In this document: positions 42,884 through 51,055 of the stretch, piece by piece
How positions within the stretch are numbered: the first letter of the stretch is position 1
Layout of the letters: every line of letters starts with the position of its first letter
From: Lachnospiraceae bacterium
GTDB taxonomy: Bacteria; Bacillota; Clostridia; Lachnospirales; Lachnospiraceae
NCBI GenBank assembly: GCA_009774375.1
Contig: VSNO01000002.1
Location: 1-64,000 of the forward strand
Direction: 5' to 3'
Length of the DNA stretch: 64,000 nucleotides
Position numbers and translations under genes: made by a program
Notes under the pieces: generated by a model
Told to the model about the DNA's origin: nothing
Databases searched by the model: none
Seen by the model: only the letters and a program-made list of their open reading frames with translations

Positions 42884-42936
42884 TGCCAAAATGCGATATT
42901 CTGTATCTTTACTTGAAGTCATCTAGCATTTTGGTA
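42884..42936. promoter_or_regulatory. Inverted operator-like boxes in the AraC/importer divergent region
   Basis: TGCCAAAATGC (42884-42894) and GCATTTTGGTA (42926-42936) are inverted copies with one mismatch, 42 bases between centres, and TCGCAT/ATGCGA lies around the first (42872-42896). The position between divergent araC-like and importer genes fits AraC half-sites. Confidence 0.5.
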
Positions 42937-42982
42937 TATACTGGTCTTAGAAAACATTTTATGACAAAAAGGGAGTGGCCGC

Positions 42983-43864
42983 ATGAGCGAAGTCATTTTT
43001 TCCGTCTTTCCAAGTGAGAACTTTATCGACCTGGGACTGTACCAGTTTGGCTGGGAGAAGTGCGACCCGTCCCACTCCTTCGGCCCCGCCGCGAGAAACC
43101 ATTACCTGTTCCACTACTGCATCTCCGGCACCGGTATCCTCTACGCCAACAATGCAAAAGGCGTGTCGGTCCCGTACTCTGTCAAGAGCGGCCAGGGGTT
43201 TATGTGTTTTCCAAACCAGATCAACATGTACATCGCAGACCGCGAGATCCCGTGGGAGTACGTGTGGATCGAATTTGACGGACTGCGCGCCAAGGAGACG
43301 ATCGAGCTGACCGGATTAAGCCCCGACCAGCCCGTCTACAAGGCCCGCTACAAAGACCTCGCCGAGACGATGAAATCAGAGATGCTGTATATCGTTGAAC
43401 ACAAGGAGGAATCCCCCTTTCACCTGATCGGACACCTCTATCTGTTCATAGACAGCCTCGTCCGCTCCTGCAGCCTGACGCAGCTGAGCCGCGGAAACAG
43501 CCTGCGCGATTTTTATATACGCGAGGCAGTCTCTTTTATCGAGCAGAATTTTCAGAACGCGATCTCCGTGGAGGATATCGCGGCTTCCTGCGGTCTGAAC
43601 CGGAGCTACTTCGGGAAGATCTTCCACGAGAATATGGGAAAATCCCCGCAGGAATTCCTCATCTCCTACCGAATGACAAAAGCTGCTGAGCTCTTAAAGC
43701 TCACCAGCTTATCCATTTCCGATATCAGCAATGCAGTCGGCTATCCAAACCAGCTGCACTTTTCACGTGCGTTCAAACATGTGTATGGGATCCCGCCAAG
43801 ACAGTGGCGGTATGAGCACGGTTCGCCGGAGGGTTTCCAGACTGCCCTCCCCAGATCCGAATGA
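42983..43864 (+). CDS. AraC-family regulator of the alpha-galactoside operon
   Basis: 293 residues. Cupin-like N-terminus (HYCISGTGILYANN, then PNQINMYIADREIPWEYVWI) for sugar sensing and two C-terminal helix-turn-helix units (AISVEDIAASCGLNRSYFGKIF; ISDISNAVGYPNQLHFSRAF). This is the layout of MsmR/RafR-type activators. It is transcribed away from the importer-GH36 operon, which it most likely activates with melibiose or raffinose as signal. Confidence 0.94.
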   Translation: MSEVIFSVFPSENFIDLGLYQFGWEKCDPSHSFGPAARNHYLFHYCISGTGILYANNAKGVSVPYSVKSGQGFMCFPNQINMYIADREIPWEYVWIEFDGLRAKETIELTGLSPDQPVYKARYKDLAETMKSEMLYIVEHKEESPFHLIGHLYLFIDSLVRSCSLTQLSRGNSLRDFYIREAVSFIEQNFQNAISVEDIAASCGLNRSYFGKIFHENMGKSPQEFLISYRMTKAAELLKLTSLSISDISNAVGYPNQLHFSRAFKHVYGIPPRQWRYEHGSPEGFQTALPRSE

Positions 43865-43873
43865 TCCGGTCCT

Positions 43874-45115
43874 CTACTCTATGAACGGATAACGGCATGT
43901 CGCGTTCCACAGGATCCACTCTTCGTACCCGGCATCATACACCGCCTGGATCTGCTGCCGGATCTGCTCCGCCTCATAAGATATATGCCCGCTCACCCAT
44001 GTCGCCGTGAATGCCTGCAGCCACGGACGCACGACCGCACAGCGCTCTCCCGCATGCTGCCCCAGCACTTCCTGTGACTGCATCAGCGCCTGATACACCG
44101 TGTCATACGGATGCGCGTCGGGCACGTCAAACCCGAATACGCCCGAACCATAGTGTGAGGGATAGACCATGGGACTCAGCACGTCCACTGTCTTACCGAG
44201 CTGCGCATAATCCTGACCCACACGCTCGATGTCAGCCGCACTGCCGATCACCGTGCCAAACACATCTGCCGTGACCACGATACCGCGCTCATGAAGCCGC
44301 TCGCCGGCGTAGGACAGAAATTCCGATATCGCCTGCTGCTTCGTATAGACAGACATGTCAACCTTATAATCCGCAGCGTCCGCATCCTCTCCGATCGGAA
44401 AGCGCACATAGTCAAACTGTACCTCGTCAAACCCGGCGTCTGCCGCCGCCTGCGCGATCTCTGTCAGGTACGCCCACACCTCCTCGTCATACGGATTCAC
44501 CCAGGCCAGCCCATAGGCATCTGTGACAAACCCGCCGTCTGGCTTTCGCAGGGCGCTATCGGTATAATTCTGTGCAAATACCGGGTCTTTGAAGCAGACA
44601 ATTCTCGCGATCGTGTAGATGTCATGCTCTTTCAGCGTCTTCATCAGCGCGTCGATATCCCGTATATACGCCACGCCGTTTCCCATCTCCGCGACAGAAT
44701 CTGTCTCCATCTTCCACGTGATCTCACCGTCATCGTTCTTGACATCGATCACCATGGTGTTGAGCTGCGTCGCGTCGACAAGCGTGATCAGGTCGTTCAT
44801 GCGCTCACTGCCCGCCACGGGCCCCGTCACATAGATCCCCCGCACCAAAGGGCGATCCACTGCTTCATCCTGCTCCGCCGCAGCTTCAGCTGGTTCCCTG
44901 TCCGCTTCCGTACTCCCAGACAAACCTGCCCCGGCACTTTCCGCGGTATCCTCAGATGTTTGTTCCCCGATCTGCGTATCTGTCTCCGAATCCATGACCG
45001 ATTCCTCCTGCACCTCCGTCAGACGAAAGCCGGGAGCCGTTTCCTCCCTGTCACTGCACGACATGAGCCAGGGTATCAATAGTATCATCATGGTCAGTAT
45101 CTGTATTCTTCTCAT
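43874..45115 (-). CDS. DUF4015 putative glycoside hydrolase lipoprotein
   Basis: 413 residues. Lipobox LMSC at about residue 20, an acidic Glu/Ala-rich linker to about 90, then the DUF4015 barrel: LVRGIYVTGPVAG, MVIDVKNDDGEITW, VQFDYVRFPIGED and LSPMVYPSHYG. Family members are predicted surface glycosidases related to the GH13 fold; activity is unproven. Its start lies 6 bases downstream of the YcxB-like gene stop, so both may be one transcript. It converges on the AraC gene with only nine bases between. Confidence 0.85.
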   Translation of the reverse strand: MRRIQILTMMILLIPWLMSCSDREETAPGFRLTEVQEESVMDSETDTQIGEQTSEDTAESAGAGLSGSTEADREPAEAAAEQDEAVDRPLVRGIYVTGPVAGSERMNDLITLVDATQLNTMVIDVKNDDGEITWKMETDSVAEMGNGVAYIRDIDALMKTLKEHDIYTIARIVCFKDPVFAQNYTDSALRKPDGGFVTDAYGLAWVNPYDEEVWAYLTEIAQAAADAGFDEVQFDYVRFPIGEDADAADYKVDMSVYTKQQAISEFLSYAGERLHERGIVVTADVFGTVIGSAADIERVGQDYAQLGKTVDVLSPMVYPSHYGSGVFGFDVPDAHPYDTVYQALMQSQEVLGQHAGERCAVVRPWLQAFTATWVSGHISYEAEQIRQQIQAVYDAGYEEWILWNATCRYPFIE

Positions 45116-45121
45116 CTTCTG

Positions 45122-47029
45122 TCACCTCGGCCGCTTTGCCGCCTCCTGCATATTTACCCGCTGCTTCTGCTCCACACTCCATACCCTGTAGTTCGACAGA
45201 TCCAGCCCTGTCGCTTCCCCGAAGTCCTCCGCCCATTCCGCAGTACAGAAAAACACGATCGCTCCCTGCCCGTTATCCCCGGCCGCATAGAAGAACTTCC
45301 CAGAGCCTCCCTGGACCAGCAGTGCGTTCAGCATCCCGAGCACATCGCCGTCGATCCAGTCATACTGCATGTCCATCACCCAGTGATACGGCTGTCCGTC
45401 CCACTCCAGACAGACCTCGACTTTTCCTTTTCCCTCTTCCCAGTTTACCTTCGACGTATCTTCACTGATGTCCGTCACGGTGTCAAGGCAGCTTCCCTGT
45501 GCCAGCGCGAGCATGCCATTCAGGATGTCCACATAGTCCGTACTGATATCAAGCCCCTCAAAATCAAACCAGAACACGTCCTTTGAATACTCTTCTACCG
45601 TAGTCCAGTCATCCTCACGATATCGCGGAGCGCCAAGTTCTGTCAGCAGCCACGTGTAGGGAAAGCCTTCGATCGAAGCCTGCATGCCGTACTCTGTCAT
45701 AAATCCGCGCACAGACTCGACCGTCTCCTCCGGCACCTGCAGTCCAAAAGATTCCAGTAATTCCACCTGCTCGTCCAGCGGTACATAGTCCGGATAATCT
45801 GCCGGATCAAAGGTCTCCGGACGATAAATCCCCTGCGACACGCCCTGTACCTGATCGCGCATCTCCTGCACATGATCCCAGAAAATGCCCAGGAACAGAC
45901 ATGCCATGCTCAGTGCGGCAAAGAGCACAACGATCAAGAGAAAAGCCCAGTCTGGCAGATAATGCGTCTTCCGCCCCTGGACATACTTCACGCCTTTTTG
46001 CGCACAGAGTTCATGCAGCGCGGAAACCTGGCTCCAATCCTGAAAACTCTCCTTCGCGATCAATGTATAATGCTTCCTGTCCCTGTGAAATATGTAAAAA
46101 GCCTCCTCCGTCTCCACCAGATGTGCAAGTGTCTCCCACGGATAATCATTCCTGAGACCGCCTGGCAGCCTTGTGCAGACACCCGATTCCGACAGTGTGA
46201 TCTGCCAGGCGCCGCACTCCCTGTCCCTGACTGCAGACGTCCTGATCTGCCTCCTGAGCGCTCTCTCCGGATCGCGCAGGAAGATCCGGGCAGTAATCAG
46301 TGCCGCAACGCACACGCCAAACAAGACAGACTGCCAGCTCAAATGTCCTGCCGCCAGATAGATGCAGGAGAGCATGACAAGCACTGCGAAAAAACTCCAG
46401 ATCAGGACAAGGCGGAGCCGCTCCCTCATTCCGATCGTCCCGCTGGTCATGATCCCAAGCGCCCCCTTCTGGACCCGCACCCATTTCACCTCGTCAAGCG
46501 TATAGGCAAAGCGCAGTCCCTCGTCTTCTGATCCTGCATGGATACTGCTGTCCTCTGCCGGCCGCGGATCACGGATCCTGTCCAGAAACCACTCCTGTTC
46601 CTGCCTGTCTGCAAATACCCGCAGCGGAACGATAAACCATGCCGGCCGCTGTGCTGTCTGCAGATAACCGAGCATGAGCAGACGGCGCGTCGTGCGGATC
46701 AGCTGTATGTCCCTGCACGGCACCTCGCTGCTGCCGCCCCTGTCCACCTTCAATATACCGTTTTCCACCCATAACGTCCACTTGCATCCGGTGATGCTTT
46801 TTCCGATGCTGACACAGCTGACCACAATCGATATCAGAAGCACCGCCGCGATCAATACTACGATCCAGACTGCCACTCGCGGCAGCAGGATACACTCCAG
46901 CACCAGAATGAGCATCAGCCGGAACCACACCCACTTCCTGCACTTTGCCGACTCTGCCCAGGCATGAAGACAAAATTCCATGATCTCTTGCCGTTCCAAC
47001 ATATATTCGTATTTTTTTACATATTCCAT
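45122..47029 (-). CDS. YcxB-like multi-helix membrane protein
   Basis: 635 residues from MEYVKKYEY (ATG at 47029, TAGGAC upstream); a start at 47071 has no site. Two N-terminal helices, a PH-like YcxB-type segment (GILKVDRGGSSEVPCRDIQL, then WFIVPLRVFADRQE), a second pair of helices with another such segment (WETLAHLVETEEAFYIF), a fifth helix (FLLIVVLFAALSMACLFLG), and a C-terminal extracytoplasmic part of about 230 residues. Function unknown; the duplication of helix pair plus PH-like segment is clear. Confidence 0.7.
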   Translation of the reverse strand: MEYVKKYEYMLERQEIMEFCLHAWAESAKCRKWVWFRLMLILVLECILLPRVAVWIVVLIAAVLLISIVVSCVSIGKSITGCKWTLWVENGILKVDRGGSSEVPCRDIQLIRTTRRLLMLGYLQTAQRPAWFIVPLRVFADRQEQEWFLDRIRDPRPAEDSSIHAGSEDEGLRFAYTLDEVKWVRVQKGALGIMTSGTIGMRERLRLVLIWSFFAVLVMLSCIYLAAGHLSWQSVLFGVCVAALITARIFLRDPERALRRQIRTSAVRDRECGAWQITLSESGVCTRLPGGLRNDYPWETLAHLVETEEAFYIFHRDRKHYTLIAKESFQDWSQVSALHELCAQKGVKYVQGRKTHYLPDWAFLLIVVLFAALSMACLFLGIFWDHVQEMRDQVQGVSQGIYRPETFDPADYPDYVPLDEQVELLESFGLQVPEETVESVRGFMTEYGMQASIEGFPYTWLLTELGAPRYREDDWTTVEEYSKDVFWFDFEGLDISTDYVDILNGMLALAQGSCLDTVTDISEDTSKVNWEEGKGKVEVCLEWDGQPYHWVMDMQYDWIDGDVLGMLNALLVQGGSGKFFYAAGDNGQGAIVFFCTAEWAEDFGEATGLDLSNYRVWSVEQKQRVNMQEAAKRPR

Positions 47030-47108
47030 ATACGTCCTACCTTTTCGCGATCCTGTACACTTTCCAAACAACCCCTTATCAGTTTAGCACAATCGTGCCA
47101 TTATGAAA

Positions 47109-47138
47109 ACCCCCAGAACGGATAAACCGTCTGGGGGT
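47109..47138 (-). terminator. Terminator of the glycogen phosphorylase gene
   Basis: ACCCCCAGA-CGG pairs with CCG-TCTGGGGGT and is followed on the minus strand by TTTT. It lies 28 bases after the glgP stop codon. Confidence 0.9.
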
Positions 47139-47166
47139 ATGATCTGTTGTCTTATTCAGAAAATCC

Positions 47167-49437
47167 TTAATTCAGCTTCCAGATATCCCTGTTGTACTCT
47201 GCGATCGTCCTGTCTGATGAGAAGAAACCTGCCTTCGCAATGTTCACGAGCATCATCTTCTCCCACTTTTCCTCGTCCTTATAGTCCTCAAACATCCTGT
47301 CCTTCGTCGCGATATAGTCCTCAAGGTCCAAGAGTGTCATAAACCAGTCCTTGTTGATGAGCTCGTTCTTCAGTCTGTTCAGGCGCTCCTCGTTGCCGAC
47401 CTTCACCACTTCGCTGCTCGTGATGAAGTCCACTGCCTCCCTGATCACGCTGCTCCGGTCATAAAAGCTCCTGGACACATAGTCCGCCTTCGCGTAATGC
47501 TCGATCACCTGCTCAGACTTCTCACCGAAGATATAGATATTGTCATCGCCCACAAGCTCATGGATCTCCACATTCGCACCGTCACTCGTGCCGAGCGTCA
47601 CAGCGCCGTTGAGCATGAACTTCATGTTGCCCGTACCGCTCGCCTCCTTCGATGCCAGGGAGATCTGCTCTGAGATGTCACATGCCGGTATGAGCTTCTC
47701 CGCATAGCTTACATTGTAGTTCTCCACCATCACGACCTTCATGTGATCCTTCACGTCGGGATCATTGTTCACGATCTCCTCCAGGCACAGCAGTAAATGG
47801 ATGATATCCTGCGCGATGATATATGCCGGAGCTGCCTTGGCACCGAAGATGAACGTGATCGGTGTGGAAGGCTTCTTACCGCCCTTGATCTCCAGGTACT
47901 TGTGGATAATGTATAGCGCGTTCATCTGCTGGCGCTTGTACTCGTGAAGCCTCTTCACCTGGATGTCAAAGATCGACTCCGGATTGATGTCCTGTCCCTC
48001 GTTCTCCCTGAGGTATGAGACAAGTTCTTCCTTCTTGGTCTTCTTGATCGCCCTGATCTCTTTTAAGAGCGCCGCATCGTCCAGATGCTCCATCAGCTTC
48101 TCAAGCTCTGCCGCATCCTTCTTGTAGCCGGCTCCAATGGTCCTGGTGATACATGATGCAAGCTCCCTGTTGCAGGACAGAAGCCACCTTCTGAAAGTGA
48201 TACCGTTTGTCTTATTATTGAACTTCTCAGGATAGATCTTGTAGAAGTTGTTCAGCTCCGTGTCTTTCAGGATCTCTGTATGGATCGCGGCGACACCGTT
48301 TACCGAAAATCCATAGTGGATATCGATATGGGCCATGTGCACGCGCATGTTGTCGTCGATGATCTGTACGCTGGGATCCTTGTATTTAATGGAAGCTCTC
48401 TTATCCAGCTCCCAGATGATCGGCATCAGCTGCGGAACCACCTTCTGCAGATACTTCACCGGCCATTTCTCAAGCGCTTCTGCGAGGATCGTGTGGTTCG
48501 TGTATGCACAGGTCCTGCTCACCACGTCGATCGCCTCGTCCATGTCAAATCCTTCGTCCTCCGTGAGGATACGGATCAGCTCAGGGATGACCATCGTCGG
48601 GTGTGTGTCATTGATCTGGATCACCGCATGCTCATACAGCCTGTGGAGATCATAGCCGTTGTCCTTCATCTCTTTTAAGATCAGCTGTGCACCGTTGCAC
48701 ACCATGAAATACTGCTGGTAGATGCGCAGCTGCCGTCCCGCCTCGTCAGAATCGTCAGGATATAAAAATAAGGTAAGGTTTTTTTCAATATCTGTCTTGT
48801 CAAAATCAATGCCGTCCTTCACAATGCCCTCATCGATCGTCTCAATGTCAAACAGATGCAGTTTGTTCATGCCCTGCTCATATCCGATCACATCGATGTC
48901 GTACAGTCTGGACATCACTTTCTTCTTGCCAAAGTATACGGGGAAAGAGATGTCTGTCTTAGTCAGCCAGGACTGGTTCTCGATCCAGTCATTTTTTTCT
49001 GCGGTCTGCTGTCTGTCCTGAAACACCTGCTTAAAAAGGCCGAAATGATAATTCAGGCCGATACCGTCTCCGGGAAGGCCCAGGCTTGCGATGGAATCCA
49101 GGAAACATGCCGCGAGTCTTCCAAGTCCGCCGTTGCCAAGCGACGGTTCCGGCTCGATCTCCTCGATACAGCTAAGCTCCCTGCCCTCCTCCCGGAGTAC
49201 TGCCTCGAGCTCCTCATAGATGCCGAGGTTGATCAGGTTGTTGGACAGCAGCTTTCCGATCAGGAACTCTGCCGAAATATAATAAACCTTCTTGCTGCCG
49301 CTGATCAGCCCTTTTCCATTCATCATGTCCTTTGTCATGTTGAGTATCGCATAGTAAAGCTGGCTGTCATCAAGCTCCCTGACTGCCTTGCCGTACATCT
49401 TCTGTGCTGCTGCTTCCAAATTTGCTTTTACATTCAT
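47167..49437 (-). CDS. glgP: Glycogen/maltodextrin phosphorylase
   Basis: 756 residues from the ATG at 49437, with AAGGAG eight bases upstream; 49443 is too close to that site. Catalyses phosphorolysis of alpha-1,4-glucan to glucose 1-phosphate. The PLP site [15 protein letters not shown], the [18 protein letters not shown] entry strand and NDTHPTM are all present. Slightly shorter than the E. coli enzyme, as usual for clostridial forms. The LacI-type regulator and debranching enzyme genes upstream on the same strand suggest joint control of glucan breakdown. Confidence 0.96.
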   Translation of the reverse strand: MNVKANLEAAAQKMYGKAVRELDDSQLYYAILNMTKDMMNGKGLISGSKKVYYISAEFLIGKLLSNNLINLGIYEELEAVLREEGRELSCIEEIEPEPSLGNGGLGRLAACFLDSIASLGLPGDGIGLNYHFGLFKQVFQDRQQTAEKNDWIENQSWLTKTDISFPVYFGKKKVMSRLYDIDVIGYEQGMNKLHLFDIETIDEGIVKDGIDFDKTDIEKNLTLFLYPDDSDEAGRQLRIYQQYFMVCNGAQLILKEMKDNGYDLHRLYEHAVIQINDTHPTMVIPELIRILTEDEGFDMDEAIDVVSRTCAYTNHTILAEALEKWPVKYLQKVVPQLMPIIWELDKRASIKYKDPSVQIIDDNMRVHMAHIDIHYGFSVNGVAAIHTEILKDTELNNFYKIYPEKFNNKTNGITFRRWLLSCNRELASCITRTIGAGYKKDAAELEKLMEHLDDAALLKEIRAIKKTKKEELVSYLRENEGQDINPESIFDIQVKRLHEYKRQQMNALYIIHKYLEIKGGKKPSTPITFIFGAKAAPAYIIAQDIIHLLLCLEEIVNNDPDVKDHMKVVMVENYNVSYAEKLIPACDISEQISLASKEASGTGNMKFMLNGAVTLGTSDGANVEIHELVGDDNIYIFGEKSEQVIEHYAKADYVSRSFYDRSSVIREAVDFITSSEVVKVGNEERLNRLKNELINKDWFMTLLDLEDYIATKDRMFEDYKDEEKWEKMMLVNIAKAGFFSSDRTIAEYNRDIWKLN

Positions 49438-49516
49438 TGTCATTCTCCTTTTCCGCTGCGTTCTGCAGCATGATGATATAAATTATTTACAGTTCTTTCA
49501 TATTCAATATCGCATT

Positions 49517-50515
49517 TTACGAAATGACATCAAGATATTTGATGCGGATCAGCTTGTGCGGCACCACGATATCCTGCCCGCTCCCGCCTTCCATCAGTCG
49601 GGAAAGCTCCTCCACCGCGCTGGCAGCAATCTTCTGAAAATCCTGTTTCACCGTATGCATCTGCTTCCCCGCATATCCCATCAGGCTCACCCCGTCAAAC
49701 CCGCACACCGGTCTGTAGATGTCCATATCGATCAGCGCCTTCATCGCCCCGATCGCCATCATGTCTGACGCACAGATGATCGCGTCCTTGCTCTGCACAT
49801 ACTGCATTGTCAGCTTCCTGGCCTCGAGCTCACTGAACCTCCCGTTTCTGACCAGTATCTCCAGATCAAGCTCCTGCGCCAGTCTCCTCATCCCGACAAG
49901 GCGCTCCTCGGACACGTAGCCGTTTTTCTTTCCGGACAGATACAGGATCTTTTTATAGGACCTGCCCTCCAGAAATTTTCTGGCGACTTCATACTGGGCC
50001 TTTGTGTTGTCAATATGGATACTCGATGTGTTCTCGCTGACTCCGGGCGCGTCGATCAGCACACTCTTGAATTTTCCGCCCTCCACCAGCCTTCTCAGGA
50101 TCACGTCATCCTTCGAGAGACCGCAAATGATCAGCCCCTCGATACTCTGTGACTGAAAATAGCGCGCCATCCCGTCCACATCCATCTCGGCGATCATGGC
50201 AAAGAACACCGTGATGATATCCATCCCCATTTCCTTCGCTTTGTTGATCGCCCCGATAATATACTGCATCGGAATCTCATCCACCGTCTGCACATGCCTG
50301 TTCACATCGAGCACCAGTGCAGTCCTCCCCGTCTTCTTGGAGGACAGCGCCGAGGCAATCGTATTGGGCACAAAGCCAAGCTCCGCGATCGCCGCATTGA
50401 CCTTTCCCTTCGTCTCCTCACTCACATTGGGATAGTGGTTCAGCACCTTTGAGACTGTAGAGATCGCCACGCCCGCTTCCCTTGCAACATCCCTTATCGA
50501 AACCAACTCATACAT
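49517..50515 (-). CDS. LacI-family transcriptional regulator (glycogen region)
   Basis: 332 residues. DNA-binding head VSIRDVAREAGVAISTVSKV and the LNHYPNVSEET hinge side, followed by a periplasmic-binding-like sensor domain. The ribosome site AGAAGG is very close to the ATG, so the exact start is uncertain. Two palindromes GAAAACGTTTTC lie 80-105 bases upstream, consistent with autoregulation; such boxes are typical of MalR/CcpA-like proteins. Confidence 0.92.
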   Translation of the reverse strand: MYELVSIRDVAREAGVAISTVSKVLNHYPNVSEETKGKVNAAIAELGFVPNTIASALSSKKTGRTALVLDVNRHVQTVDEIPMQYIIGAINKAKEMGMDIITVFFAMIAEMDVDGMARYFQSQSIEGLIICGLSKDDVILRRLVEGGKFKSVLIDAPGVSENTSSIHIDNTKAQYEVARKFLEGRSYKKILYLSGKKNGYVSEERLVGMRRLAQELDLEILVRNGRFSELEARKLTMQYVQSKDAIICASDMMAIGAMKALIDMDIYRPVCGFDGVSLMGYAGKQMHTVKQDFQKIAASAVEELSRLMEGGSGQDIVVPHKLIRIKYLDVIS

Positions 50516-50594
50516 CACCTTCTTTTCTGTATACCCTGCTGTTCTCCAGGACTTTTCAGATATTTTTCAAAATGCACCTGTCATATCTGCTCCA

Positions 50595-50620
50595 GAAAAC
50601 GTTTTCTGGAAAACGTTTTC
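50595..50620. promoter_or_regulatory. Double LacI-type operator
   Basis: Two perfect 12-bp palindromes GAAAACGTTTTC (50595-50606, 50609-50620) with 14 bases between centres, upstream of the LacI-family gene. The sequence also fits the catabolite-response consensus. Confidence 0.85.
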
Positions 50621-50636
50621 TTAATCATACAATAAA

Positions 50637-50660
50637 AATAACGGTTTGTCTACCGTTATT
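50637..50660 (-). terminator. Terminator of the debranching enzyme-cheY transcript
   Basis: AATAACGGT pairs with ACCGTTATT around six bases; on the minus strand a T-run follows (plus-strand A-run 50634-50638). It ends transcription from the cheY-like gene before the LacI promoter. Confidence 0.85.
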
Positions 50661-50681
50661 TTCATTTTTTTCCAGATTTTT

Positions 50682-51041
50682 TTATGCAGTCACCCTCTTG
50701 AGCGCGGCCAGCACCCGGTCCTTCTCAAAAGGCTTCACGATAAAGTCCTTCGCACCGCTCTGGATCGCCTGAGCCACCATCGCCTGTTGCCCCATCGCCG
50801 AACACATGATGACCTTCGCCTTCGGGTCAAACTCCTTGATCCGCTTCAAAGCATCGATCCCGTTCATCTCCGGCATGGTAATATCAAGCATCACCACATC
50901 GGGCTGGGCTTCCATATATTTCTGTACAGCCTCCACGCCGTTTCCCGCTTCACCTACAACCTCATATCCCTCCGGCTCGATCATCTTTCTGATCGTCATT
51001 CTCATAAAAACCGCATCATCCACTACCATCACTCGTGCCAT
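50682..51041 (-). CDS. cheY: CheY-like single-domain response regulator
   Basis: 119 residues, receiver only. Acidic pair VVDDA, phospho-acceptor in VVMLDITMPEMNG (Asp54), Ser in IMCSAMG and Lys in DFIVKPF. Sequence style (MARVMVVDDAVFMRMTIRKM) is that of chemotaxis CheY of Clostridia. It starts 14 bases after the debranching enzyme gene, an unusual partner; both probably share one transcript ending at the terminator 50637-50660. No other che genes are in the window apart from the chemoreceptor at 20347. Confidence 0.93.
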   Translation of the reverse strand: MARVMVVDDAVFMRMTIRKMIEPEGYEVVGEAGNGVEAVQKYMEAQPDVVMLDITMPEMNGIDALKRIKEFDPKAKVIMCSAMGQQAMVAQAIQSGAKDFIVKPFEKDRVLAALKRVTA

Positions 51042-51055
51042 TTTCTTCCACCTTT

